In this document: piece by piece, positions 1 to 8,603 of the stretch
Layout: the number at the start of each line of letters is the position of its first letter
Position numbering within the stretch: position 1 is the first letter of the stretch
Source of the DNA: Paenibacillus caui
GTDB lineage: Bacteria > Bacillota > Bacilli > Paenibacillales > Paenibacillaceae
NCBI RefSeq assembly: GCF_019904135.1
Contig: NZ_JAIOGQ010000020.1
Location: 23,416 to 87,415, forward strand
Direction of reading: 5' to 3'
DNA: 64,000 nucleotides
Notes under the pieces: model-generated
Databases searched by the model: none
What the model saw: the letters and a program-made list of their open reading frames with translations, nothing else
Told to the model about the DNA's origin: nothing
Made by a program: the position numbers and the translations under genes

Positions 1-3000
1 CGAGTCCACAAACTCCTCATAGGCCGAGGCGTGTTCTTCTGTCGTGCGATCCGTCCAATCATGTTCTGTCCACGGCAGTTCCGCGTGTCTATACACCAAC
101 TGAACAGGGTACTCAAGACGACGCCAACGGAACGTGGTACGCAAAATGGAATGACGGTTCATTACCCATTGCCATGCCTCACGGAACTGGTCGATGCGCA
201 GTGCTCCATCTATTCGGCATGCGAACACGCCCGTGTCCAAACCAGTGCCTGCAGAGAACAGGTTGTGCGTCAAGATCACTTGTTGCATCGGAGTCAGCGG
301 ATAAATTCCTCGAATGTTGGTATCTCCGCTAACCAGACGTTCAATCGTGCTTTCTTCAAATGTGAGCAGCGATGTGTCGAGCGCGTTTTCCGCGCAATCA
401 GATTCCATGGTTGTTTCAATCGCATGCTCCTGTTGCTGATAGTCTCTCGATTCCTTGATGCGCTCCGAGACACCAGCCAGAGATGAAGATTCAAAGAAAC
501 CTGCAATCGGGAGTCGCACATCGAACTCTTTTTGAATTTTCGAGATCACAATGATCGCCTTCAGCGAATCGCCGCCAAGCTCCAGAAAATCATCCAATCG
601 TCCGATCTGATCCAAGCCGAAGAATTGCTGCCAAAGGTGAGACAATCGTTGCTCAACCTCATCAGTCGGTGCCACATACTCTGTGCTCAAGTCTGGGCGG
701 ACGTGCACATCTGCTGCAATCGTCACACCTTCTTGCAAGATATTGTCCGAGAGTTCTCCCTTAGGCACTTGAAGCTGTGGCCTTTCAATGGTGACAGCGA
801 TCTGAGCGACCGTGGTTTCAAGCAACTTCGTGAACGCCTCCTGACCTTCTACGCGGGTAATGCCGCCCTCGAGTTCTTCTCCCGTCAATTGGTGATGCAA
901 TTCTTCGACGTTTCGTGCAATCCCGACGTTACGCCAGCGATCCCAGTTTACGGAGAGTGTTACGCTATTCTCACGAGCGGTCTTGTAATGCGCAAAGGCG
1001 TCGAGGAAAGCGTTGGCACCACTGTAGGCTACTTGTCCAAATCCACCTTGGACAGAGGCCATCGAGGAGCAGAGCAGGAAAAAGTCCAGTTCCACTCCAC
1101 GTAACACTTCATCCAGCAATAGGGTGCCTCGGATTTTCGGAGCGAGGATATTGTCGGTATTTTCAACGGTCCTCCGTTGGATCATCGCACCATCAGCAAG
1201 ACCGGCAGCGTGAATGATACCATGCAGGTTCGTGAAGCGGGATCGGACTTGCTCGATCGCAGTTTGGAGTTGTGCTCTGTCCGTTAGATCGGCTTGCAGA
1301 ACGAGCACCTCACTCCCCTTCGCCTCCAATTGTCGCAGGGATTCTTGTTTTTCAACGCTTGGAGCCGTACGCCCGATCAAGACGAGTTTGACAGGAGAAG
1401 CGCTCGCCAGTTCCTCTGCGAAAGCTAAGCCCATGTCACCCAATCCACCGGTGATCAGGTAGACACCGTTTTCTCGCACCGGCGGCAAAGACGTTGTGCC
1501 TTTTTCCACGTGTACCTCTTCAAAAGTCTGTACCAGACGGTGTCCCCCGCGATAGGCAACGATTGGGTCCGTGCCTTCAGACCTCACTTCATCGAGAAGT
1601 TGACGAATCTGCTTCGCCTCCTGCCCTTGGCTTTCAGGCACACGGAGATCGATGGATGTACAAGTTATATTCGGGTATTCAAATGGAATTACCTTGACGG
1701 GACCCAGCAAAGCTGCTTTTTCTGGATCGCAGAGATCATCGCCTTGCACGTCTTGCATGAAGCTGCTGATCACCGACAGAGTGATCGGCGTTTCCACGCG
1801 ATGCTTGCCTAGCGCTTGTGTCAAGTAGAGCAAACTGTAGAAGCCACGTGCCAGCAGACCTTCCATTCGGCTGACACTCGGTTCTACCTCAACCGATCGA
1901 TCATAGTTCCAGAGATGCACAATGCGGTTCGGGAGCAGACCGTCTGCTTGCAAGTCCGCGACCAACTGCTCATACTGGTCACTTTGCTCTGGGCTCAGAG
2001 TGAACGTATCCGATTCACGTTGGAACGTTTCTCCTGCTCGAATGCGCACGACTTGATGGCCTTCCGCTCTCAAGGCTGAGATCAGGCGATCTCCCAACCC
2101 CAGTCCATCTTCGAAGAACCACCACGTAGCCGGCGTCGTATCAACTGCACCCTGCAGGGAGCGTTTCCAAGATGGGATGTGATAGCGGACTGGCTTTTTG
2201 CCTGTCTCCACTATCGCTGCAACTTCTCCGCTCAAACCCATGCGTGTGGCTTGGAACACTTGCATCGGATGAGGAACGTTTGCTGGGAAATGCCGTTGCT
2301 CAAATGGGTAGGTTGGGAGTGCGATGCGAATCCGTTTTTCCCCATTGTAGAACGCCGTCCAATTCACCTTGACACCGTGCGCCCAGAGTCCCGCAAGTTT
2401 GTGCAGGAAGTAGTAGTGGTCGGGCACATCTCGCGCTGCAATCCGTACAAGATCGAAGACCTGTTGCGTCGATTCTGGCTTGAGGAAGCGGCGAGTCAAC
2501 ACGGACAGATCACGACCTGGACCTACCTCGATAAACAGCGCGTTCGGCTGTTTCAACAATTCCTCCACGCCATCGGCAAACCGTACCGTGTCGCGCATAT
2601 GACGTACCCAATACTCAACCGATGTCGCTTCCCGAGCCGTGATCCACCCGCCGCTAATGTCTGAGATATAAGGCAATTGCGGCTTGTGAAAGGTTACGCT
2701 GCGCATAACTTTCTCGAACTCTCCCAAAATGCCGTCCATCAGCTGGGAATGCCCAGCTAGTGGAGAATTGACGTGCATACACAGCAAGCGGCGGTTTTTC
2801 ATTTCCGTTTCAAACGCCTCGATTGCTTGTGTCCAACCTGCGACAATACAGGAATTTCCGTTGTCCACCGCCAGCGACACATCCGGAGTCAACAACGGTT
2901 GCAATTCCTGCTCCGTCATAGGCACGCTGAGCATCGAACCCGCTGGCACAGATTGCATCAGTTTTCCGCGCGCGACGATCAGTTTGAGCGCGTCGTCCAG

Positions 3001-4938
3001 GGAGAAGACGCCTGCGAGGCAGGCTGCCGCATATTCCCCAAAGCTATATCCGACCATCGCCGATGGCTGCAATCCCCAGTGCATCAGCAACTTGGCGAGG
3101 CTGTATTCGAAGGCGAAAATCAACGGTTGCGCATACAGAGTCTGGCTGAGCTGGCTTTTCGAAACTTCCGCTTCCTCATCCCCTGGATAGAGAATGCGGG
3201 CGAAGTTTTCACCCGTCATCGCTTGCAACTTGTTCAAACACTCATTGAGCTGATCTCGGAAAAACGGTTCGCGTTCGTACAGTTCGCGTCCCATCTGTAC
3301 ATACTGCGATCCTTGACCTGGGAACAAGAAGTACACGGGACGCTGATCTTGGGCAACCGCCAAATGAGCGCGGGCGCGTTGTTCGCTCGGATTGACCAGC
3401 AATTCCAACTCGCACACGGCATCTTCTACAGACGATACGACCAAGCTACGACGGTGCTTCATCTCCCTGCGCCCAACTTTCAGCGTGTAGGCGACATCCG
3501 CAAGTGAGACCTGCGGATTCTGTTTAAAAAAGTTCAGCAGGTTCTCCGTTTGCTTCTCCAACGCACTCGGTGTCATCGCGGACAGCATCAGGATCTGTTG
3601 GGAACGCCTAGCAGGGGCGCTCTCGACTTGTGGTGCTTCTTCCAAGAGTATATGCACGTTCGTCCCGCCGATGCCAAACGAACTGACCCCAGCCCGCAGC
3701 GGTCCACTCTCCTCTTTCCACTCGTTCAACTGCGCGTTTACAACAAACGTACCTTTCGCGATGTCCGTACGTGGATTCGGCTTTTCAAAATGCAGGCTCG
3801 GTGGCAGCTGACCATGTTGCAGGCACAGCACCGTTTTAATAAAACCTGCTACCCCAGCAGCCGCATCTAGATGTCCAAAGTTAGACTTAACCGAACCAAT
3901 TTTGATACCAGGACGTGCTTTCGTTCCGAACGCAGCCTTTAACGCTTCCAGTTCGATCGGATCGCCCATCGCAGTCCCCGTACCGTGTGCTTCAATGTAG
4001 GAGATCGTCTCAGGCTCAACGCGAGCAATGCGGTGCGAAGCGCGGATGACTTCTGCCTGCCCCTCGATACTAGGGGCCGTATACCCGACCTTGCGAACAC
4101 CATCATTGTTCGAAGCCGAACCTTTGATCACCGCGTAGATCGTATCTCCGTCAGCCAATGCTGCCTTCAATGGCTTCAGCATGACAACACCCGCGCCCTC
4201 ACCAGGGACCGACCCTTGAGCCGCTGCGTCAAACGGACGGCAATGTCCATCTGGAGACAAAATCATACCTTCCGTGTACAAATATCCATCCTTCTGCGGC
4301 GTGCTAATGGAAACCCCGCCCGCCAAAGCGATACGACACTCCCCTGTAAGCAGCGCCCGAGATGCCATGTGAATGGCCGCAAGCGATGTCGAACAAGCCG
4401 TATTCACCGAAACGCTTGGCCCCTGCAAATTGAGTTTGTAGGAGACCCGCGTATTCAGATAGTCGCGGTTGGCCAACTGTCCGACCGCAAATTGCTCAGT
4501 ACCCGACTCCATGCTGTTCAGCGAAGCCGTTACCTGCCAGAAGACGTTCGGGGAAGCCCCCGCGTAGAGACCGATCGATCCCTGCAAGTCTGAATTATAT
4601 CCAGCATGTTCAATCGCTTCCCAAGCGACTTCATGAAAAATGCGAATCTGTGGATCCAAAAGGGCAGCTTCGCGTGGCGAGTATTCGAAAAATTGATTAT
4701 CGAACCAATCCGCGCGTTCGAGAACCCCCTTGGCGGGGACGTAATCGGGGTGTTTGACCAACGCCTCGTCTACGCCCGCCGCGAGCAGTTCTTCTTCAGA
4801 GAAAAATGTGATCGATTCAACTCCTTCTTTCAAGTTGTTCCAAAACCCTGCCAAGTCAGAAGCGCCCGGAAAACGGCAAGCCATGCCGATAACGGCGATC
4901 TCAAGACCTGTGCGAGCGGGTTCGACCTTCTTAGTCAT
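1..4938 (-). CDS. Hybrid PKS-NRPS: KS-AT-KR-ACP-C..., partial at left edge
   Basis: The frame is open from the ATG at 4938 to base 1 (1646 residues), so the gene continues outside the window. Domains by residue: KS about 10-435 (active Cys near 180 in TACSTS, His in EAHGTGT and KSNFGH, all intact); AT about 540-835, with GYSFGE near 630 instead of the usual GHSxGE and LAGHS near 728 where malonyl ATs have HAFHS; KR with GGLGDMG near 1162 and Ser, Tyr and Asn catalytic positions kept (CSSMAS, AYSGAN); carrier domain with GGDSLK near 1460; and the opening of a condensation domain (LTPMQQ near 1547). It should extend the chain by one ketide, reduce it to a hydroxyl and pass it to an amino acid module whose A domain lies off the edge. 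The ATG follows GGGAGG and overlaps the preceding NRPS by 8 bases, implying coupling. The AT substrate is not decided by sequence. Confidence 0.93.
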   Translation of the reverse strand, partial: MTKKVEPARTGLEIAVIGMACRFPGASDLAGFWNNLKEGVESITFFSEEELLAAGVDEALVKHPDYVPAKGVLERADWFDNQFFEYSPREAALLDPQIRIFHEVAWEAIEHAGYNSDLQGSIGLYAGASPNVFWQVTASLNSMESGTEQFAVGQLANRDYLNTRVSYKLNLQGPSVSVNTACSTSLAAIHMASRALLTGECRIALAGGVSISTPQKDGYLYTEGMILSPDGHCRPFDAAAQGSVPGEGAGVVMLKPLKAALADGDTIYAVIKGSASNNDGVRKVGYTAPSIEGQAEVIRASHRIARVEPETISYIEAHGTGTAMGDPIELEALKAAFGTKARPGIKIGSVKSNFGHLDAAAGVAGFIKTVLCLQHGQLPPSLHFEKPNPRTDIAKGTFVVNAQLNEWKEESGPLRAGVSSFGIGGTNVHILLEEAPQVESAPARRSQQILMLSAMTPSALEKQTENLLNFFKQNPQVSLADVAYTLKVGRREMKHRRSLVVSSVEDAVCELELLVNPSEQRARAHLAVAQDQRPVYFLFPGQGSQYVQMGRELYEREPFFRDQLNECLNKLQAMTGENFARILYPGDEEAEVSKSQLSQTLYAQPLIFAFEYSLAKLLMHWGLQPSAMVGYSFGEYAAACLAGVFSLDDALKLIVARGKLMQSVPAGSMLSVPMTEQELQPLLTPDVSLAVDNGNSCIVAGWTQAIEAFETEMKNRRLLCMHVNSPLAGHSQLMDGILGEFEKVMRSVTFHKPQLPYISDISGGWITAREATSVEYWVRHMRDTVRFADGVEELLKQPNALFIEVGPGRDLSVLTRRFLKPESTQQVFDLVRIAARDVPDHYYFLHKLAGLWAHGVKVNWTAFYNGEKRIRIALPTYPFEQRHFPANVPHPMQVFQATRMGLSGEVAAIVETGKKPVRYHIPSWKRSLQGAVDTTPATWWFFEDGLGLGDRLISALRAEGHQVVRIRAGETFQRESDTFTLSPEQSDQYEQLVADLQADGLLPNRIVHLWNYDRSVEVEPSVSRMEGLLARGFYSLLYLTQALGKHRVETPITLSVISSFMQDVQGDDLCDPEKAALLGPVKVIPFEYPNITCTSIDLRVPESQGQEAKQIRQLLDEVRSEGTDPIVAYRGGHRLVQTFEEVHVEKGTTSLPPVRENGVYLITGGLGDMGLAFAEELASASPVKLVLIGRTAPSVEKQESLRQLEAKGSEVLVLQADLTDRAQLQTAIEQVRSRFTNLHGIIHAAGLADGAMIQRRTVENTDNILAPKIRGTLLLDEVLRGVELDFFLLCSSMASVQGGFGQVAYSGANAFLDAFAHYKTARENSVTLSVNWDRWRNVGIARNVEELHHQLTGEELEGGITRVEGQEAFTKLLETTVAQIAVTIERPQLQVPKGELSDNILQEGVTIAADVHVRPDLSTEYVAPTDEVEQRLSHLWQQFFGLDQIGRLDDFLELGGDSLKAIIVISKIQKEFDVRLPIAGFFESSSLAGVSERIKESRDYQQQEHAIETTMESDCAENALDTSLLTFEESTIERLVSGDTNIRGIYPLTPMQQVILTHNLFSAGTGLDTGVFACRIDGALRIDQFREAWQWVMNRHSILRTTFRWRRLEYPVQLVYRHAELPWTEHDWTDRTTEEHASAYEEFVDS

Positions 4939-7900
4939 GGAGTACCTCCCCAAACAAACTCAAGGAATCATCCAAGATTTCCAACTGTTCATCCGACAGT
5001 TCCTGTACCTCGATGCCTTCTTCCGAGCGCAGATACTCCGCAAGCGAATGGATCGTCGGGTAATTGTACATCATGAGGACAGGAATCGATTTGGAGAACG
5101 TCTCATTGACTCGGATGTTCACTTGCACCATGTTGTATGAGTCGCCGCCCAAATCGAAGAAGCGGTCGTTCACTCCGATTTTCTCCTCATCTATGCTCAG
5201 TACGGAGGCCCAGATCTTCCGGATTTCAACTTCCACATCGTTGGAAGGAGTGACATACTCGACATTTGCTGTACCTGTCACGACCGGGAGCGGCAGCGCC
5301 TTGGTGTCCACTTTGCCGTTGGCTGTCAGTGGCAGGCTTGGCAGTTGCACGAAGTAGGTTGGCACCATATACGATGGCAACTCTACTGCCAAAGCCTCGC
5401 GAAGCCAGTCCGCTTCGAGTTCATCTTTGGCGACAACGTACGCACAGAGTTTTTCCTGCCCACTGTCGTCACGGATTGGCACGACAACGACATCGTCGAT
5501 CTTCGGTGCTTGGAAATACCCGATATACTTCAGTACACGCTCAACATGGTTGACGTCACCTTTATAGGTGATTTCCTGCATGCCTTCTTCGCGGGAAATG
5601 ATGCCAAATCGAATATCCCAAGACGATGGGGCTGCATAGTTGTGGTAGCCCTCATTCATCAGATGGACATAGATGCCGATATCGTTGATCCGGCAGTTGG
5701 ACGAGCAGAATCCAGTGTCCTTCGGTGGCACCCAGCCTTGTTCATACAGATACTCACGAATCTGATGAGTCGGTGTGTTGTCATAACGGAAGAAGTCCAC
5801 GAAGTGCAACGATTCCACAAAACCACCATCCAAATCCACGTCGAGCGTCTTGGAGAAGATGTTTTCTCGGGTATGGAAGCCCTTGCGGAACAGCAGCAGT
5901 TTCTCTTCGATCTCCTGTTCGTCAAAGATGCCGAGTTGGAACAGTCCCCACAGACGCATGTCAAAAATTTGACCACGCGACAAGCCGGAGATGATCACTT
6001 TACATCCGGTTTCTTCTGCGAGCCCAGCCCCAAGTCCGTTGATCGCATTCCAACAGCCGTTACAAACGTTGCTATACGTCTTCAACGACTTCACGAAGAC
6101 CGATTTCATCTGATCAGCCGTCAGGACGCGGTGATCGACACCGAGTTGCTTCGTGATGTTTTTGATGTTGATAAAGGCCCCTTCGGAAATAAAACCGTTG
6201 TCGAACGTGAACGTGAGCACCTTATATCCCATGTTCACCAAGCGGTACAAGACATACGTGGAGTCCTTGCCACCCGAGAAGAGCAACAGAACATCATAAT
6301 CGGAGCCTTTGTTTGCATCAACGAGTTCGCGGAAGTCGTCCATCGTCTTGAAATACTTTTCCGTATGTGGTTGATACGTTTCATAATCGCGGCAAACGGA
6401 GCAGACACCATGCTCGTCAAACGTGATCTTTGGATAGTTAGAAGGCAACACGCAACGTGTGCAATAGGTCACCCCTTCTGGGTGTACCTGTTGCGTAATG
6501 TCGTGAAACACCGAGTCTTTAGGTGTGTACTTTTCATGCAGATGCAGAAGTTGAGTCTCAATTTCACCGAGTTCAATGCGGTAGCCGTTGATTTTGACTT
6601 GGTTGTCTGCACGCCCCAAATATTCGAGCTCTAAAGACGGCAAGAACTTGGCGAGGTCGCCCGACCTGTAGACACGACCTTGAGGCAAGGTGACAAAACG
6701 TTCCGCCGTCAATTCAGGACGGTTGCGGTAGCCACGCGCCACGCCGTCACCACCGATGAAGATCTCGCCAACCACACCGACTGGCACGGAGTTTCGATCC
6801 CCATCGAACACGAAAATGTACGTGTTGTCAGCCGGAACCCCAATCGGCACCGAATCACGAGTATCCGAAGACTCGTCAAAGCGGTGAATCATGCAACCGA
6901 CGACCGTTTCCGTCGGACCGTATTCGTTGTAAATCTCCACGTTCCCGCCAAAGGCCGCGATCACTTCTCGTGCGAGTTCGGCTTTCAGGTCTTCCCCGCC
7001 CACAACCAGTCTCTTGATGGAGGAGTTCGACCAATCACGGTGCTTAATTAACTTCAAATGAGCAGGTGTAGCCTTCACAACACCGACACGATTTTCTTCC
7101 AAGACTCGCTCCAAGAGTCGTTCTTTGTGTTCCTCTTGGTAGACAATCACAGCATTGCCGGTCAGGAGCGGTGTGAAGATCGAGGTCACAGTGAGGTCAA
7201 AGGCGATGGAAGTGAACAGTGGAAAATCAACCATTTCCCCTTGAACGTAATGTTTCGCCGCAAACATCAAGTAATTGACTGCACCCTTGTTCTCGATCAA
7301 CACCCCTTTTGGTTTACCCGTCGTGCCCGAAGTATAGATGACGTACGCGAGGTTCGATGGTCCCGAGACTGGTGCAAGGTTGGTCTCGTCTTGGTCCGCA
7401 TACAAATCGAGGTCATCGATCAGCAACAGACGCTCCGACTCGACTGCCTCAAACAGTTCTGCTTGAGCTGTCAGCAAATGCTGCTGTGTTAAGATGACGA
7501 CCGCTTGGCTATCTTCGAGCAAGAATTTTTTGCGCTCAACTGGGTTGTCTGGATCGATCGGCACATAAGCACCGCCTGCTTTTAATACAGCCAGCATGCC
7601 CACGATGGTTTCGACGGAGTTTTCAACGATCAGTGCGACAAGCGAGTCAGCACTGATACCACGGCTTTGCAACACACGGGCAAGACGGTTGGCTTTGGCA
7701 TTCAATTCTTGGTAGGTCAGCGAGACATCACCCGCCGCCACTGCAAGATTTGCAAAGTTGTTTTCCACTTGTTGCTCGAAGAGTTGAGCAACCGTCTTGT
7801 CTGCGGGATACTCGGTTGTTGTCGCGTTATAAGCAACCACCAGAGCCTCCTCTTCCGCTTTGCTTAACAACGAAATAGTGGTGAGGTCTGCGTTGATATC

Positions 7901-8590
7901 GACAAGCACTTTTTCCAGCAACGTGATGAAGTGGCTGATGATACGTTCGACACTTTCCTCATGATAGCGGCTGTTGTTGTACTCCACCGTCGCCTCTACG
8001 ACACCGTTGCGATGCGCAAATACGAAATTCAGCGCAGCCGGCAAACGGTCGAGATGTTGTGGCGATTGGATGTTTTCCATCACCAGGGAGACCTCATACA
8101 AAAGCGGGCGATTCAATTTTGTGAGCAGCACTTCCATCGGATATTCCTGATGCTCGACGGCTTCGAGCATCGTCGAGCGCACCTGCAGGAGCAGATCGCG
8201 GAACGAGTTCCCCGCCCCGATTCGTGTTCGCAGCGGCAAGACCGTGTTCAGGAACTGACCGTCCGTCTCAGGACGGTAGATCGGAGTGCCGACAACAAGG
8301 TCCCGCTCGCCGGTGTACTTCGCTAGCAACAAATTCAAGGCTGCGGTCAAAATGATGTGCAACGTGTGGTCAGAACCTTTGGAAAGCACCGAGACCTTTT
8401 CGTACAGCGATCCGGTCAGCTCAAAACGCAGACCTTCTGTAGTATGATCTCCGTTCCGGAAAGCGCTATGGTCGGTTGGGAAAGCCGCAGCTGGGACTTC
8501 CCCCGACATTTGTTCGAGCCAATACACTTCTTCACGAGTGCGTTGGTTGGCAGCCAACACGAGTTCACCGGACAAAACCTGGTCGGACAT
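4931..8590 (-). CDS. NRPS: half-C, Asn-type A with inserted PP-loop amidotransferase domain, T
   Basis: 1219 residues from an ATG at 8590 behind AAGGAGG. Residues 1-245 match only the second half of a condensation domain; there is no HHxxxDG. The A domain starts near 250. Its core A4-A5 residues read by eye as D-L-T-K-V-G-E-V-G-K, very close to the Asn signature. After the A8 region (QVKINGYRIELGEIE, near 660) the A domain is interrupted by about 350 residues: a paired-Cys zinc-ribbon-like start (CTRC ... CSVC near 710), the PP-loop LFSGGKDSTYV near 770, further Cys pairs (CNGCW, CSSNC), then the A domain resumes (A10 ANGKVDTKAL) and a T domain follows (GGDSYN near 1148). The insert resembles N-acetyl sugar amidotransferases (WbpG type), which turn an acetamido group into an acetamidino group using ammonia. 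It sits where methyltransferase domains are known to interrupt A domains. Inference: the Asn side-chain amide, or a neighbouring carbonyl, is converted to an amidine or thioamide on the carrier. Confidence 0.93.
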   Translation of the reverse strand: MSDQVLSGELVLAANQRTREEVYWLEQMSGEVPAAAFPTDHSAFRNGDHTTEGLRFELTGSLYEKVSVLSKGSDHTLHIILTAALNLLLAKYTGERDLVVGTPIYRPETDGQFLNTVLPLRTRIGAGNSFRDLLLQVRSTMLEAVEHQEYPMEVLLTKLNRPLLYEVSLVMENIQSPQHLDRLPAALNFVFAHRNGVVEATVEYNNSRYHEESVERIISHFITLLEKVLVDINADLTTISLLSKAEEEALVVAYNATTTEYPADKTVAQLFEQQVENNFANLAVAAGDVSLTYQELNAKANRLARVLQSRGISADSLVALIVENSVETIVGMLAVLKAGGAYVPIDPDNPVERKKFLLEDSQAVVILTQQHLLTAQAELFEAVESERLLLIDDLDLYADQDETNLAPVSGPSNLAYVIYTSGTTGKPKGVLIENKGAVNYLMFAAKHYVQGEMVDFPLFTSIAFDLTVTSIFTPLLTGNAVIVYQEEHKERLLERVLEENRVGVVKATPAHLKLIKHRDWSNSSIKRLVVGGEDLKAELAREVIAAFGGNVEIYNEYGPTETVVGCMIHRFDESSDTRDSVPIGVPADNTYIFVFDGDRNSVPVGVVGEIFIGGDGVARGYRNRPELTAERFVTLPQGRVYRSGDLAKFLPSLELEYLGRADNQVKINGYRIELGEIETQLLHLHEKYTPKDSVFHDITQQVHPEGVTYCTRCVLPSNYPKITFDEHGVCSVCRDYETYQPHTEKYFKTMDDFRELVDANKGSDYDVLLLFSGGKDSTYVLYRLVNMGYKVLTFTFDNGFISEGAFINIKNITKQLGVDHRVLTADQMKSVFVKSLKTYSNVCNGCWNAINGLGAGLAEETGCKVIISGLSRGQIFDMRLWGLFQLGIFDEQEIEEKLLLFRKGFHTRENIFSKTLDVDLDGGFVESLHFVDFFRYDNTPTHQIREYLYEQGWVPPKDTGFCSSNCRINDIGIYVHLMNEGYHNYAAPSSWDIRFGIISREEGMQEITYKGDVNHVERVLKYIGYFQAPKIDDVVVVPIRDDSGQEKLCAYVVAKDELEADWLREALAVELPSYMVPTYFVQLPSLPLTANGKVDTKALPLPVVTGTANVEYVTPSNDVEVEIRKIWASVLSIDEEKIGVNDRFFDLGGDSYNMVQVNIRVNETFSKSIPVLMMYNYPTIHSLAEYLRSEEGIEVQELSDEQLEILDDSLSLFGEVLHD

Positions 8591-8603
8591 GTGGTTTTCC
8601 TCC

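Noticed and set aside
5345..6634. Plus-strand open frame of 429 codons within the NRPS gene
   Set aside because: It is the antisense of the PP-loop insertion, with no family motifs and a low-complexity basic composition; the minus-strand frame has clear domains.
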